A program made the translations under genes and the position numbers. A stretch of DNA of 64,000 bases. It comes from a bacterium. Lineage in GTDB: Bacteria > Bacillota > Bacilli > Lactobacillales > Streptococcaceae. Under the pieces are notes generated by a model. The model was not told the DNA's origin and made no database searches. It saw nothing but the letters and a program-made list of their open reading frames with translations. Positions within the stretch are counted from its first letter, which is position 1. Every line of letters starts with the position of its first letter. Below, one piece after another: positions 54,169 to 64,000 of this stretch. Location: contig CAJNBS010000003.1 of NCBI GenBank assembly GCA_905221065.1, positions 62,001-126,000 on the forward strand. Direction: 5' to 3'.

Positions 54169-55359
54169 ATGTCAGAACGTAAATTATTCACGTCTGAATC
54201 TGTATCTGAGGGGCATCCAGATAAGATTGCAGATCAAATTTCAGATGCTATCTTGGATGCTATTTTAGCTAAGGATCCAGAGGCGCACGTTGCTGCTGAG
54301 ACAGCTGTATATACTGGTTCCGTCCATGTTTTTGGTGAAATTTCTACAAATGCCTATGTGGATATTAACCGTGTGGTTCGTGATACCATTGCAGAGATTG
54401 GCTATACCAATACCGAGTATGGTTTTTCTGCTGAGACAGTGGGAGTACACCCATCTTTAGTGGAACAATCTCCTGACATCGCCCAAGGGGTTAACGAAGC
54501 CTTGGAGGTCCGTGGAAATGCAGATCAAGATCCACTGGACTTGATTGGTGCTGGTGACCAAGGCCTCATGTTTGGATTTGCAGTGGATGAAACAGAAGAG
54601 CTCATGCCATTGCCAATTTCACTCAGTCATAAATTGGTTCGTCGTCTGGCAGAACTTCGTAAATCTGGTGAAATCAGCTATCTTCGCCCAGACGCAAAAT
54701 CACAAGTTACAGTTGAGTATGATGAGAATGATCGTCCAGTACGTGTGGATACTGTTGTTATTTCTACTCAGCACGATCCAGAGGCCACTAATGAACAAAT
54801 CCATCAAGATGTGATTACAAAGGTTATTAAGGAAGTGATTCCAGCTTCTTATTTGGATGAGCAAACAAAATTCTTCATCAATCCAACAGGTCGCTTTGTA
54901 ATCGGTGGACCTCAAGGAGACTCAGGTTTGACTGGTCGTAAGATTATCGTGGATACTTATGGTGGCTATTCTCGTCATGGTGGTGGTGCCTTCTCTGGTA
55001 AGGATGCGACTAAGGTGGATCGTTCAGCCTCTTATGCGGCTCGTTATATTGCCAAGAATATTGTTGCAGCGGGTTTGGCTAAGAAGGCAGAAGTACAGTT
55101 GGCCTACGCTATCGGTGTTGCCCAACCTGTTTCTGTTCGTATCGATACTTTCGGTACAGGCACAGTAGCTGAAAGCAAGCTTGAAAAAGCAGCTCGTCAA
55201 ATCTTTGACCTTCGCCCTGCAGGAATTATCCAAATGTTGGATCTCAAACGTCCTATCTACCGTCAAACAGCGGCTTACGGACACATGGGACGTACAGATA
55301 TTGACCTTCCATGGGAACGTTTGGACAAGGTAGACGCTTTGAAAGAAGCAGTCAAATAA
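54169..55359 (+). CDS. metK: S-adenosylmethionine synthase
   Basis: 396 aa, usual length. [19 protein letters not shown] (~9-27), [12 protein letters not shown] (~127-138) and [17 protein letters not shown] (~266-282) are the three signature blocks. Makes SAM from methionine and ATP. Translation is probably controlled by the SMK box directly upstream (GGGGGG Shine-Dalgarno). Confidence 0.97.
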   Translation: MSERKLFTSESVSEGHPDKIADQISDAILDAILAKDPEAHVAAETAVYTGSVHVFGEISTNAYVDINRVVRDTIAEIGYTNTEYGFSAETVGVHPSLVEQSPDIAQGVNEALEVRGNADQDPLDLIGAGDQGLMFGFAVDETEELMPLPISLSHKLVRRLAELRKSGEISYLRPDAKSQVTVEYDENDRPVRVDTVVISTQHDPEATNEQIHQDVITKVIKEVIPASYLDEQTKFFINPTGRFVIGGPQGDSGLTGRKIIVDTYGGYSRHGGGAFSGKDATKVDRSASYAARYIAKNIVAAGLAKKAEVQLAYAIGVAQPVSVRIDTFGTGTVAESKLEKAARQIFDLRPAGIIQMLDLKRPIYRQTAAYGHMGRTDIDLPWERLDKVDALKEAVK

Positions 55360-55365
55360 AATCTT

Positions 55366-55390
55366 GAGAGGGGAAGTTCCCCTCTTTTTT
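55366..55390 (+). terminator. metK terminator
   Basis: GAGAGGGGAA-G-TTCCCCTC followed by TTTTTT. Confidence 0.9.
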
Positions 55391-55521
55391 ACTGATAAAA
55401 CATTTTACATACAAATAATTGAACTTTCTTAAAAATAAGACTATAATTAAGTTAAAAATAGTAAACGATAAAAGCTAGAAAGGAGTTTACTGTATTTAAT
55501 CTATACAGTAAGATTAAAATC

Positions 55522-55716
55522 ATGAAAAAGAAAACAATAGCAATTATACAATGTATTTTGTATCTCATAGCTCCTTATATAGCTCTTCAGTTATGTAGAA
55601 TGAACAGAAGTTTCGTTACTGATAATCTCTTTTTTATTTTCCTTATTCTGCTGACTATTTCATTCTGGTTTAGTATTTGGAAACTCGAAAAAGCACTAGA
55701 TAATAATTCACAATAA
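55522..55716 (+). CDS. Small membrane protein
   Basis: 64 aa, two hydrophobic helices (~5-24, ~35-54) and a polar tail. Resembles the 65-aa protein at 43685-43882 in length and in the LYLIAPYIA-type first helix. Weak ribosome site. Followed by a hairpin with a T-run (AGATTTA...TAAATCTTTTTT, ~55728-55765). Function unknown. Confidence 0.55.
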   Translation: MKKKTIAIIQCILYLIAPYIALQLCRMNRSFVTDNLFFIFLILLTISFWFSIWKLEKALDNNSQ

Positions 55717-55784
55717 TAACTCCAAAGATTTAGATTTGTTTTACACAGGTTTAAATCTTTTTTATCACTTAAAAAAACTCCTAT

Positions 55785-55819
55785 ATCATCTTTCCGAAAA
55801 ACTATAATTTTCTTGAAAA
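55785..55819. other. dif: difSL-like chromosome dimer resolution site
   Basis: The sequence CATCTTTCCGAAAAACTATA (from 55786) continuing ATTTTCTTGAAAA lies 50 bp upstream of xerS. Streptococcal difSL sites have two XerS half-sites of this form (TTTCCGAAAA / TTTTCTTGAAAA) next to xerS, so this is the probable terminus recombination site. Confidence 0.8.
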
Positions 55820-55870
55820 ATATATTAGTCTATGCTATACTACTAGTAGACTTATTTATGGAGAAAATAC

Positions 55871-56941
55871 ATGAAACGCGAGATTTTACTGGAACGAATC
55901 GACAAACTAAAACAAATCATGCCCTGGTATGTTCTGGAATACTACCAATCTAAGCTTGCTGTTCCCTATAGTTTTACAACCTTGTACGAATACCTCAAGG
56001 AATACGATCGATTTTTCAGTTGGGTTTTGGAGTCTGGTATTTCAAATGCTGATAAAATGTCTGAAATTCCTTTATCGGTCTTGGAAAACATGTCTAAGAA
56101 AGATATGGAAGCTTTTATCCTATATCTACGAGAACGTCCTTTGCTGAATGCCAATACAACCAAGCAAGGCGTTTCACAGACAACCATCAATCGAACCTTA
56201 TCAGCACTTTCTAGTCTTTACAAGTATCTGACTGAGGAAGTTGAAAACGACCAAGGAGAACCTTATTTCTATCGCAATGTAATGAAGAAAGTTTCAACCA
56301 AGAAAAAGAAAGAAACGCTTGCTGCTAGAGCTGAAAACATCAAGCAAAAACTTTTTCTAGGTGATGAAACAGAAGGTTTTCTGACTTATATCGACCAAGA
56401 GTACCCACAACAGCTCTCAAATCGTGCTCTCTCGTCATTCAATAAAAATAAGGAACGTGATTTGGCCATTATCGCCCTTCTACTAGCATCTGGTGTCCGC
56501 TTATCTGAAGCTGTTAATCTGGATCTAAGAGATCTCAATTTAAAAATGATGGTTATTGATGTCACTCGAAAAGGGGGCAAACGTGACTCGGTCAATGTCG
56601 CCGCCTTTGCTAAGCCTTATCTAGAGAATTATCTAGCCATTCGAAATCAACGTTATAAGACGGAAAAGACGGATACAGCACTCTTTTTAACACTCTATAG
56701 AGGTGTTCCCAATCGTATCGATGCTTCCAGCGTTGAGAAAATGGTTGCTAAGTACTCTGAGGACTTCAAAGTACGGGTAACTCCCCACAAACTGCGCCAT
56801 ACCCTAGCAACTAGGCTCTATGATGCGACCAAATCACAAGTTTTGGTTAGCCACCAGCTAGGACACGCCAGTACGCAAGTCACTGACCTCTATACCCATA
56901 TTGTCAACGATGAACAAAAGAATGCTCTAGATAGTTTGTGA
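55871..56941 (+). CDS. xerS: XerS tyrosine recombinase
   Basis: 356 aa, the exact size of the streptococcal single-recombinase XerS. N-terminal SAM-like core-binding domain (~15-120), catalytic domain (~170-356) with R in [12 protein letters not shown] in the beta-hairpin [12 protein letters not shown]-x-x-[18 protein letters not shown] and nucleophile Tyr in DLYTHIV. Resolves chromosome dimers at difSL with FtsK. Site is directly upstream. Confidence 0.96.
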   Translation: MKREILLERIDKLKQIMPWYVLEYYQSKLAVPYSFTTLYEYLKEYDRFFSWVLESGISNADKMSEIPLSVLENMSKKDMEAFILYLRERPLLNANTTKQGVSQTTINRTLSALSSLYKYLTEEVENDQGEPYFYRNVMKKVSTKKKKETLAARAENIKQKLFLGDETEGFLTYIDQEYPQQLSNRALSSFNKNKERDLAIIALLLASGVRLSEAVNLDLRDLNLKMMVIDVTRKGGKRDSVNVAAFAKPYLENYLAIRNQRYKTEKTDTALFLTLYRGVPNRIDASSVEKMVAKYSEDFKVRVTPHKLRHTLATRLYDATKSQVLVSHQLGHASTQVTDLYTHIVNDEQKNALDSL

Positions 56942-56943
56942 AC

Positions 56944-56964
56944 TACATAAAATAAGTTATGTAA
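56944..56964. repeat. Short hairpin TACATAA-N6-TTATGTA (copy 3)
   Basis: Starts 2 nt after the xerS stop; loop AATAAG. Third copy of the family seen at 1995 and 30772. Confidence 0.6.
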
Positions 56965-57185
56965 AAAATATAAAGGGATTCAATAAACTATTAGTCTTAT
57001 TTGCTCCTATCAAATACAATATCTGACATAGTAAACAGCTTTGAGGAATATGAAATAAAATTTATGTGGCCACTAGCTTGCCTTTCTTTGTAATATCCTG
57101 GATATGCAAATCACTTATAATTGGTATTCATCTCAAAATAAGAGGATTCCACAAAAATAAATTAAATTGGAGCACCTATAAAAAC

Positions 57186-57362
57186 ACACTGCCTGCGATG
57201 GCCAATATTTTATCAGAAAATAAAATCCCTCTAAAAACAATCATGGACAGGGTTGGTCATTCTGATTCTGAGGTCACTACTTCCATCTACACCCATGTCA
57301 CAAAGAACATGAAAGACGAAGCAATCAATGTACTGGATAAAGTTATGAAAAAGATTTTTTAA
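57186..57362 (+). pseudogene. C-terminal remnant of a phage-type tyrosine integrase
   Basis: Reads TLPAMANILSENKIPLKTIM, then DRVGHSDSEVTTSIYTHVTK and NMKDEAINVLDKVMKKIF. The GH...TTSIYTHVT block holds the integrase active-site His and Tyr. Upstream catalytic residues are missing; the preceding open frame (from 57066) does not look like integrase. A GCCCC-rich tail (GTTTTGCCCCTTTTATGCCC, ~57367) of the kind found after streptococcal prophage integrases follows, suggesting an old att site next to eno. Confidence 0.65.
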
Positions 57363-57477
57363 AAAGTTTTGCCCCTTTTATGCCCCCTGAATACAAAAAT
57401 AGCCCTTCGGATAAAATCCGAGAGGCTAGAAACGTTGTTAAATCAACGGCCGAACTTTTGAGTTTCAAGGTTCGGGA

Positions 57478-57499
57478 TAAAATAGTTCACTGAACTATT

Positions 57500-57500
<1 letters not shown>
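57478..57500 (-). terminator. Hairpin at the 3' end of eno
   Basis: AAAATAGTTCA-C-TGAACTATTTT, an 11-bp stem touching the eno stop codon. Probable terminator or mRNA-end structure. Confidence 0.65.
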
Positions 57501-58807
<1,307 letters not shown>

Positions 58808-58952
58808 TTACTCTCCTTATGAGTTAAATTTTTTACACCTCTATAATACCTTAAAAACCCTCCTTTTTCAAGAAAAAACGTTATCTTTGTGCAAATTTTC
58901 CTTAACTTTATAAAGTAATCGCTTTCTTTTGTCTGTTTTATTCTAACTTTTA

Positions 58953-58961
58953 TGATATACT
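58953..58961 (+). promoter_or_regulatory. Promoter 6 nt from the DUF1694 start codon
   Basis: Extended -10 TGATATACT (58953-58961); ATG at 58968. As with pgdA and tex, transcription should begin at the ATG. Confidence 0.6.
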
Positions 58962-58967
58962 GTTTTC

Positions 58968-59414
58968 ATGACAGATTTATCAAAACAATTACTTGAAAAA
59001 GCTCATGGTGGACCAAAACTAAATCCTGATGAGCAAAGACGCTATCTTGGTACTTTTGAGGAAAGAGTTCTTGGATATGCAGATATTGACACAGCAAATA
59101 GCCCTCAGCTAGAAAAAGGTTTTTTATCTATTTTAGAAAATCTTCAGGAAAAGGCTGAGCCACTATTTGTGAAGATTTCCCCAACTATCGAATTTGACAA
59201 GCAAGTTTTCTACTTGAAAGAAGCGAAAGAAACTGATAGCCAAGCCACAATAGTATCTGAAGAACACACTTCCTCTCCTTTCGGTCTGATTATTCATACC
59301 AATGCACCAGTGCAAGTAGAAGAAAAGGACCTTCGACTTGCCTTTGCAAAACTTTGGGAAGTTAAAAAAGAAGAACCCGTCAAAACATCCATCTGGAAAA
59401 AATGGTTTGGCTAA
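58968..59414 (+). CDS. YueI-like DUF1694 family protein
   Basis: 148 aa, cytoplasmic. [20 protein letters not shown] and the later [19 protein letters not shown] are the conserved blocks. No Shine-Dalgarno; -10 box 6 nt upstream, so a leaderless mRNA is likely. Convergent with the glycerate kinase gene (4-nt overlap of 3' ends). Function unknown. Confidence 0.85.
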   Translation: MTDLSKQLLEKAHGGPKLNPDEQRRYLGTFEERVLGYADIDTANSPQLEKGFLSILENLQEKAEPLFVKISPTIEFDKQVFYLKEAKETDSQATIVSEEHTSSPFGLIIHTNAPVQVEEKDLRLAFAKLWEVKKEEPVKTSIWKKWFG

Positions 59415-60526
59415 ATCTTAGGCATATTTAATAAATGTCCAATATTGGTGGCCGTATGCTCCAAATAAATACTGGCATTTTTCAGACTATCTTCTAGAGG
59501 TTCACTTTTCTCCAAAATAGAAAAGGCAGCTTGGATATTTTCAAATGGTAGCGTAGGTAAATCTTCAGCGAGACTGCCACAAATAGCAATAACAGGAACT
59601 CCGACAGGGGTTCTTTTTGCAACACCTATAGGCGCTTTCCCTGCTAAACTTTGACGATCTAGCCTTCCTTCTCCAACAACAACCAAGTCAGCATCAGAAA
59701 CTTTCTTATCAAAGTCAATCAAGTCTAGGCAGGTGTCAATCCCAGAAACGATACTTGCCTGAGCAAAGGCACACAAACCGCCAGCAATGCCTCCCCCAGC
59801 TCCTGCTCCTTTAAGTTCTAATGTTGCAGGTGAGACTTTTACATAAAAATCTTGGATTGCCTGATCTACGGTCTCGAACATAGTAGGATCTAGGCCTTTT
59901 TGCTTGCCAAACGTGTAGGTAGCACCTTGATATCCACATAAGGGACTTGCGACATCTGCTAAAATATGAATGTGAATATCTTCAGGAATTTTATAGCAAT
60001 TTTCTGTTGAAACTGAAGCTAATTTTAGCAAGGATGTGCCACAAGTGGGCAAGATATTTCCATCATCATCATAAAATTGATACCCTAAACCAGCAGCAAT
60101 CCCCAGTCCTCCATCATTACTGGCCGTACCACCAACGCCAATATAGATTTCTTTAATCTCTTGACTAATGAGGTGGCGAATCAACTCTCCAATACCACAA
60201 GTTTGGATTTGGAGTGGGTTTCGTTTCTCTTGCGGAATTTTTCCAAGGCCAACTAAATCAGCAACTTCAAATAGTGCCAGTTTCCCTTTTTGAAAATAGC
60301 GCATGGCTTCTTTTTGGCCAAAAGGTCCTGTCACTTGAATCCATTTTTCTTCAAGGTCAAGAGAATGTCGGATAGCATCTACAGTACCTTCTCCCCCATC
60401 ACCAACAGGGCAGAGGAGACAGTCTACATCTGCTAGCGATTGTTGGAAGCCTCTTTTAATAGCTTCAGCTACCTTTTCAGCGGTCAAGCTTTCTTTAAAT
60501 GAATCTGGTGCAATTACAATCTTCAT
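59411..60526 (-). CDS. glxK: Glycerate kinase
   Basis: 371 aa from the ATG at 60526 (GAGGGACAAT upstream; the ATG at 60538 precedes that site). GlxK/GarK family: [15 protein letters not shown] at the start, PVGDGGEGT (~45), [14 protein letters not shown] (~128) and [12 protein letters not shown] (~268). Phosphorylates glycerate. The preceding serB-like gene runs into it, overlapping only upstream sequence. Confidence 0.93.
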   Translation of the reverse strand: MKIVIAPDSFKESLTAEKVAEAIKRGFQQSLADVDCLLCPVGDGGEGTVDAIRHSLDLEEKWIQVTGPFGQKEAMRYFQKGKLALFEVADLVGLGKIPQEKRNPLQIQTCGIGELIRHLISQEIKEIYIGVGGTASNDGGLGIAAGLGYQFYDDDGNILPTCGTSLLKLASVSTENCYKIPEDIHIHILADVASPLCGYQGATYTFGKQKGLDPTMFETVDQAIQDFYVKVSPATLELKGAGAGGGIAGGLCAFAQASIVSGIDTCLDLIDFDKKVSDADLVVVGEGRLDRQSLAGKAPIGVAKRTPVGVPVIAICGSLAEDLPTLPFENIQAAFSILEKSEPLEDSLKNASIYLEHTATNIGHLLNMPKI

Positions 60527-60534
60527 ATTGTCCC

Positions 60535-61179
60535 TCATTCTAAAAAGTCAATCAAAGGAAGAACTTCTAAAAAATCTCTCTTGTCAACATGATGTGGTAT
60601 TTCTTGTTTCAGCACTTCTTTAGCACAAAAAGCAATTCCCAGTCCTGCTGACTTTAACATTAATAAGTCATTGGCCCCATCACCGATTGCAACTGTTCTT
60701 TCTTTAGGGAGTTTGAGTTCCTTTCTCCATTGTTCCAGAGTTGCTTGTTTGACTTCAGGGCTTATAATTGCTCCAACTAATTTTCCTGTTAGAAGACCGT
60801 CTTTGACTTCAAGTTGATTGGCGGAGAAACAGGCAATTCCGAGGGATTTTGCTAGTCTCTCAACTATTGGTGTAAATCCACCAGAAACCAGACCTACTAG
60901 GATGCCATTCTTTTGGAGAATAGAGATAAATTCCTGGGCATTTGGCGTTAAATGAATAGAGTCAAAAACTTTCTCAAAGACCGAAACAGGAAGACCTTCC
61001 AACACGGACACTCTTTTTCTTAAACTGCTTTCAAAGTCCAACTCCCCTTGCATTGCCTGACTTGTAATCTGCGCAATTTCTTCTTCACAACCTACCTCTC
61101 TTCCCAAAAGGTCAATCACTTCTTCTAGAATTAAGGTGCCGTCAACATCCATGACACACAAGCCTTTTATTTGAGACAT
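60535..61179 (-). CDS. serB: Phosphoserine phosphatase-like HAD hydrolase
   Basis: 214 aa. HAD motif [15 protein letters not shown] (~8-21), SGGFT (motif II, ~99) and [19 protein letters not shown] (motif IV, ~166-184), all typical of SerB. It would release serine from phosphoserine, though other phospho-substrates are possible. Adjacent glycerate kinase fits a serine/glycerate metabolism pair. Preceded by AGAGAGGAGAGCTT. Confidence 0.88.
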   Translation of the reverse strand: MSQIKGLCVMDVDGTLILEEVIDLLGREVGCEEEIAQITSQAMQGELDFESSLRKRVSVLEGLPVSVFEKVFDSIHLTPNAQEFISILQKNGILVGLVSGGFTPIVERLAKSLGIACFSANQLEVKDGLLTGKLVGAIISPEVKQATLEQWRKELKLPKERTVAIGDGANDLLMLKSAGLGIAFCAKEVLKQEIPHHVDKRDFLEVLPLIDFLE

Positions 61180-61237
61180 AAGCTCTCCTCTCTAAACAGC
61201 CCAAAAATCGTATGAAGTCATCATACGATTTTATCTA

Positions 61238-62671
61238 TTAGTTAACTAAACTATGGTACAAGTCAAGGTATGATTTGCAGGCTGTATCCCATGAGAAATC
61301 ACACTCCATAGCTTGTTTTTGTAAGTTTCTCCAAACGTCAGGATGGTTCCTATACAAGTCCAATGCTGTTTGGAAAGTCCAATTTAACCAATAAGGAGAT
61401 AGATTGTCAAAGCTAAAGCCTGTACCGCTTCCTTCGATTGGATTGAAAGCGCGGACAGTATCGCGCAAGCCACCAACCTCATGAACCAATGGCAAGGTTC
61501 CGTACCGCATCGCCATCATTTGAGACAAGCCACACGGTTCGAAACGACTTGGCATGAGGAAGAGATCGCATGCAGCGTAGATTTCTTGGGCAAGTTTGAC
61601 ATCAAAAGTGATGTTTGCTGATAGCTTGTCTGGGTAAATCTGAGCAAACCATGAGAAAGCTCCTTCAAAGGCTGGATCTCCAGTTCCCAAAAGAACAATC
61701 TGAACATCATTTTGCAAGATATGGTGAAGACTTTCGACCACCACATCAAAACCTTTTTGACGTGTCAAACGAGAAACAATTCCCACCAATGGAACATCTG
61801 CTCTAACTGGCAAGCCAACTCTCTCTTGCAATTTTGCCTTGTTTTGGGCTTTCCCAGACAAATCTTCCTGATTGAAATGATAGTCTAAAAGAGCATCCGT
61901 CTGAGGATTATATAGGTCAGCATCAATCCCGTTCACGATACCAGATACCTTGCCAGATTCCATTCGAAGAATCTGATCCAAGTTACATCCGAACTGACTG
62001 GTCATAATTTCATGAGCATAGCTAGGTGAAACTGTTGAAACACGGTCCGCATAAAGAATACCTGCCTTCATCCAGTTTAAACAATTATTCCAGCGAAGGG
62101 TACCATCAGCATACCGTTCAAAGCCGACTCCAAACAAATCCCATAACATTCCTTCTGAAAATTGTCCTTGGAATTCCAAATTATGAATGGTTAAAACAGT
62201 TTTAATTCCTTGATAAGCTTGAATCCAACGGTATTTTTCCTTTAACAAGAAAGGAATCATAGCTGTATGGTAGTCATGAACATGGAGAAGGTCAGGAATA
62301 AAGTCAATCCTTTCCATAGCCTCAATGGCAGCCAGTTGGAAGAAAGCGAAGCGTTCCCCATCGTCAAAATCACCATAAACATGGCCACGGAAGAAATAAT
62401 ATTGGCTGTCGATAAAGTAGAAGGTTACACCGTTTAAGACGGTTTTCTTAATCCCACAGTACTGTCTGCGCCAACCGACGCTCACCTCAAAATGAAGAAC
62501 ATCTTCAATCTGATTTCCAAATTTAGCCTCTACCATGTCATAGTAGGGTAAAATCACTGCAACTTCGTGCCCAGCTTTTACCAGTGATTTTGGAAGAGCG
62601 CCAATGACGTCTCCCAAACCACCTGTTTTTGAAAAGGGTGCACCCTCTGCTGCTACAAATAAAATTTTCAT
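61238..62671 (-). CDS. glgA: Glycogen synthase
   Basis: 477 aa, GT5. ADP-glucose-binding [16 protein letters not shown] (K15 region) at the N terminus and the catalytic [13 protein letters not shown] and YGTLPLV blocks at ~375-400. Extends alpha-1,4-glucan from ADP-glucose. Overlaps glgD by 4 nt. A hairpin (CGTATGA...TCATACG, ~61209-61226) with T-run ends the operon. Confidence 0.96.
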   Translation of the reverse strand: MKILFVAAEGAPFSKTGGLGDVIGALPKSLVKAGHEVAVILPYYDMVEAKFGNQIEDVLHFEVSVGWRRQYCGIKKTVLNGVTFYFIDSQYYFFRGHVYGDFDDGERFAFFQLAAIEAMERIDFIPDLLHVHDYHTAMIPFLLKEKYRWIQAYQGIKTVLTIHNLEFQGQFSEGMLWDLFGVGFERYADGTLRWNNCLNWMKAGILYADRVSTVSPSYAHEIMTSQFGCNLDQILRMESGKVSGIVNGIDADLYNPQTDALLDYHFNQEDLSGKAQNKAKLQERVGLPVRADVPLVGIVSRLTRQKGFDVVVESLHHILQNDVQIVLLGTGDPAFEGAFSWFAQIYPDKLSANITFDVKLAQEIYAACDLFLMPSRFEPCGLSQMMAMRYGTLPLVHEVGGLRDTVRAFNPIEGSGTGFSFDNLSPYWLNWTFQTALDLYRNHPDVWRNLQKQAMECDFSWDTACKSYLDLYHSLVN

Positions 62672-63807
62672 GAATGAATATCCTCTGTTACTTTGCTACC
62701 TTTCTTAACAACAACTGGATGTTCTGCAGTTCCTCGAATCACAACACCAGGCTCAACTTCAACACCCTTGTCCAAGATAGCATATTCTACCTGAGCTCCT
62801 TCTCCAATGACAACACGAGGGAAGAGCAGGCTATCTTTAACTAGGCTATCCTTATGGACATGAATATTACGTGATAAAACAGAATTAGCCACTTGACCTT
62901 CAATGATACTACCAGAGGCAAACTGAGAAGTACTTACCTTAGATGTATTAGCATAGTAAGTAGGCTCTTCATTTTTGACCTTGGTATAAATCTTTTGGTT
63001 TGGTGAGAAAAGAGAGTAGAATTTTTGTGATTCAAGCATATCAATATTCGCTTGATAATAAGACTCTACAGAATGAATGTTGGCTAGGTAGCCTGTGTAC
63101 TCGTAGGCAAAAGCCCCTTCTTTAGCCGCCAAATCCCGTAAAACATATCGCAACTTCTCTGGATGTTCTTTTTTAGCTTCTTCTTCCAAGCGTTCAATCA
63201 ACCAAGGTGTATCAACGACAAAGATATCTGTAGACATGTTATAGATTTGATCTGGTAACTTGCTATCAAAGAGTTTATGAGAACGAACATGGTCTGTTTC
63301 ATCCACTTCCAAGATTGCATTGACTTCTGAAATGTCTTTCTTAGCTAGTTTTTTATAAACTACAGTGATAGGCCCTTTTGTTGTACTGTGTAGGTGGAAA
63401 ACTTGGTTCAAATCAATGTTAATCAAGACATCGCAGTTGAGTGAAACTGTTTGGTTTGAGCCAGAACGTTTCAAATAAGTAAGAAGCTGTTGGTAGTATT
63501 CTTTTCCAACTGTACTACTTTCCACACGGGTATTGTAAATACCTAGATAATAGTGGCTAAGAAGAGTCGACAAGCCCCACTCACGCCCAGAACGAATATG
63601 GTCAAAGACAGAACTGATATTGTCTTGTTGGAAAATACCAAAGATACTACGGACACCTGCATTAGCAAGACTTGAAAGCGGGAAGTCGATCAAGCGATAT
63701 TTACCACCAAATGGCAAACTAGCTACTGGACGATGGTCTGTCAGTGTTGACATATCATGAAAACCAACTGTGTTTCCTAAAATGGCAGAATATTTATCAA
63801 TCTTCAT
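62668..63807 (-). CDS. glgD: Glucose-1-phosphate adenylyltransferase subunit GlgD
   Basis: 379 aa. Nucleotidyltransferase domain (~1-240) with [20 protein letters not shown] and a C-terminal left-handed beta-helix (~280-379; [18 protein letters not shown]). The GlgC-type catalytic Asp region is diverged as in GlgD paralogues, which act as regulatory partner of GlgC. Its first codons overlap the end of glgC by 11 nt. Confidence 0.94.
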   Translation of the reverse strand: MKIDKYSAILGNTVGFHDMSTLTDHRPVASLPFGGKYRLIDFPLSSLANAGVRSIFGIFQQDNISSVFDHIRSGREWGLSTLLSHYYLGIYNTRVESSTVGKEYYQQLLTYLKRSGSNQTVSLNCDVLINIDLNQVFHLHSTTKGPITVVYKKLAKKDISEVNAILEVDETDHVRSHKLFDSKLPDQIYNMSTDIFVVDTPWLIERLEEEAKKEHPEKLRYVLRDLAAKEGAFAYEYTGYLANIHSVESYYQANIDMLESQKFYSLFSPNQKIYTKVKNEEPTYYANTSKVSTSQFASGSIIEGQVANSVLSRNIHVHKDSLVKDSLLFPRVVIGEGAQVEYAILDKGVEVEPGVVIRGTAEHPVVVKKGSKVTEDIHS

Positions 63808-64000
63808 CTGTTGCTACCCCCACTACTTCATTATATCCTACAACTTGTACTTCTTCTGTTCCATCAATTTCAACACCGTCAGAAATAACCGCACCTTCAC
63901 CAATAATGGCACGTTTGATTTTAGCTCCCTGACCAACAATTGCTCCACTCATGATAACTGAATCTACTACTTCTGCCCCTTCGCGAACTTGCGCCCCTGT
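63797..64000 (-). CDS. glgC: Glucose-1-phosphate adenylyltransferase GlgC (C-terminal end only)
   Basis: 67 codons to the stop at 63797; the gene enters from beyond the window. Reads [20 protein letters not shown] then [20 protein letters not shown], the beta-helix repeats of the GlgC C-terminal domain. Makes ADP-glucose for GlgA. Operon order glgC-glgD-glgA as in other streptococci. Confidence 0.9.
   Translation of the reverse strand, partial: TGAQVREGAEVVDSVIMSGAIVGQGAKIKRAIIGEGAVISDGVEIDGTEEVQVVGYNEVVGVATDED

Overview
The window is low-GC Gram-positive DNA from a mitis-group Streptococcus (S. mitis / S. pseudopneumoniae / S. pneumoniae complex). The evidence is pneumococcal-type core genes (pgdA, the E3 with its own lipoyl domain, xerS, glg genes, the RlmCD-type methyltransferase), BOX and RUP intergenic repeats, and streptococcal SMK and T-box leaders. 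By my recollection of pneumococcal gene order, the blocks here (acoA-lplA, murA2-map, ccdA-etrx2, rumA, rbgA-rnhB, pgdA-glyQS, tex-sprT, metK, xerS, eno-glg) are not contiguous in S. pneumoniae TIGR4. A relative of pneumococcus, or a strain rearranged near the terminus, is therefore more likely. xerS with an adjacent difSL-like site places the window at or close to the replication terminus.

Layout. 1-6.2 kb: 2-oxo acid dehydrogenase complex (E1a, E1b, E2, lipoyl-E3) and lipoate ligase. 6.6-13.6 kb: MurA2, GNAT, CBS/hotdog regulator, Map, the CcdA/Etrx2 thiol-redox pair and a 23S rRNA m5U methyltransferase. 13.6-23.2 kb: accessory island next to the methyltransferase gene. It holds a Mega-type macrolide efflux/protection element (mef(E)-msr(D)) with two leader peptides, decayed umuC/YolD genes, two serine-recombinase remnants, a two-gene type I CBASS anti-phage operon (CD-NTase plus a Cap15-like 2TM/beta-barrel effector), an RpiB-like isomerase, an alpha/beta hydrolase and an ADP-ribosylglycohydrolase. 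23.3-36.9 kb: lipid/DAG kinase, neopullulanase with a cre-like site, RbgA, RNase HII, ClC channel, peptidoglycan deacetylase PgdA, aldo-keto reductase, and T-box-controlled glyQ-glyS. 37-38.4 kb: a graveyard of IS630 and IS110 remnants. 38.4-53.6 kb: permease pair, Tex, SprT, PspC protein, an unknown secreted protein, a BceAB-like ABC transporter, a VIT transporter, a two-component system convergent with an ABC-2 exporter, and a HAD phosphatase. 53.9-57.5 kb: metK under an SMK (SAM-III) riboswitch with a large insertion, xerS/difSL and a phage integrase scar. 57.5-64 kb: eno, a DUF1694 protein, glycerate kinase, SerB-like phosphatase and glgA-glgD-glgC (glgC runs off the end).

The most biologically interesting locus is the CBASS operon (18886-20363), which sits directly downstream of the Mega element and a recombinase scar. 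Other items deserving a look are the interrupted SMK riboswitch, covarying duplicated hairpins upstream of the E2 gene, three genes (pgdA, tex, a DUF1694 gene) whose start codon lies exactly 6 nt after a -10 box (predicted leaderless mRNAs), a recurring ACATAA-N6-TTATGT hairpin downstream of genes, and 11-bp-phased direct repeats in front of the ABC exporter beside the two-component system. All function calls come from reading translated motifs; no database search was run.
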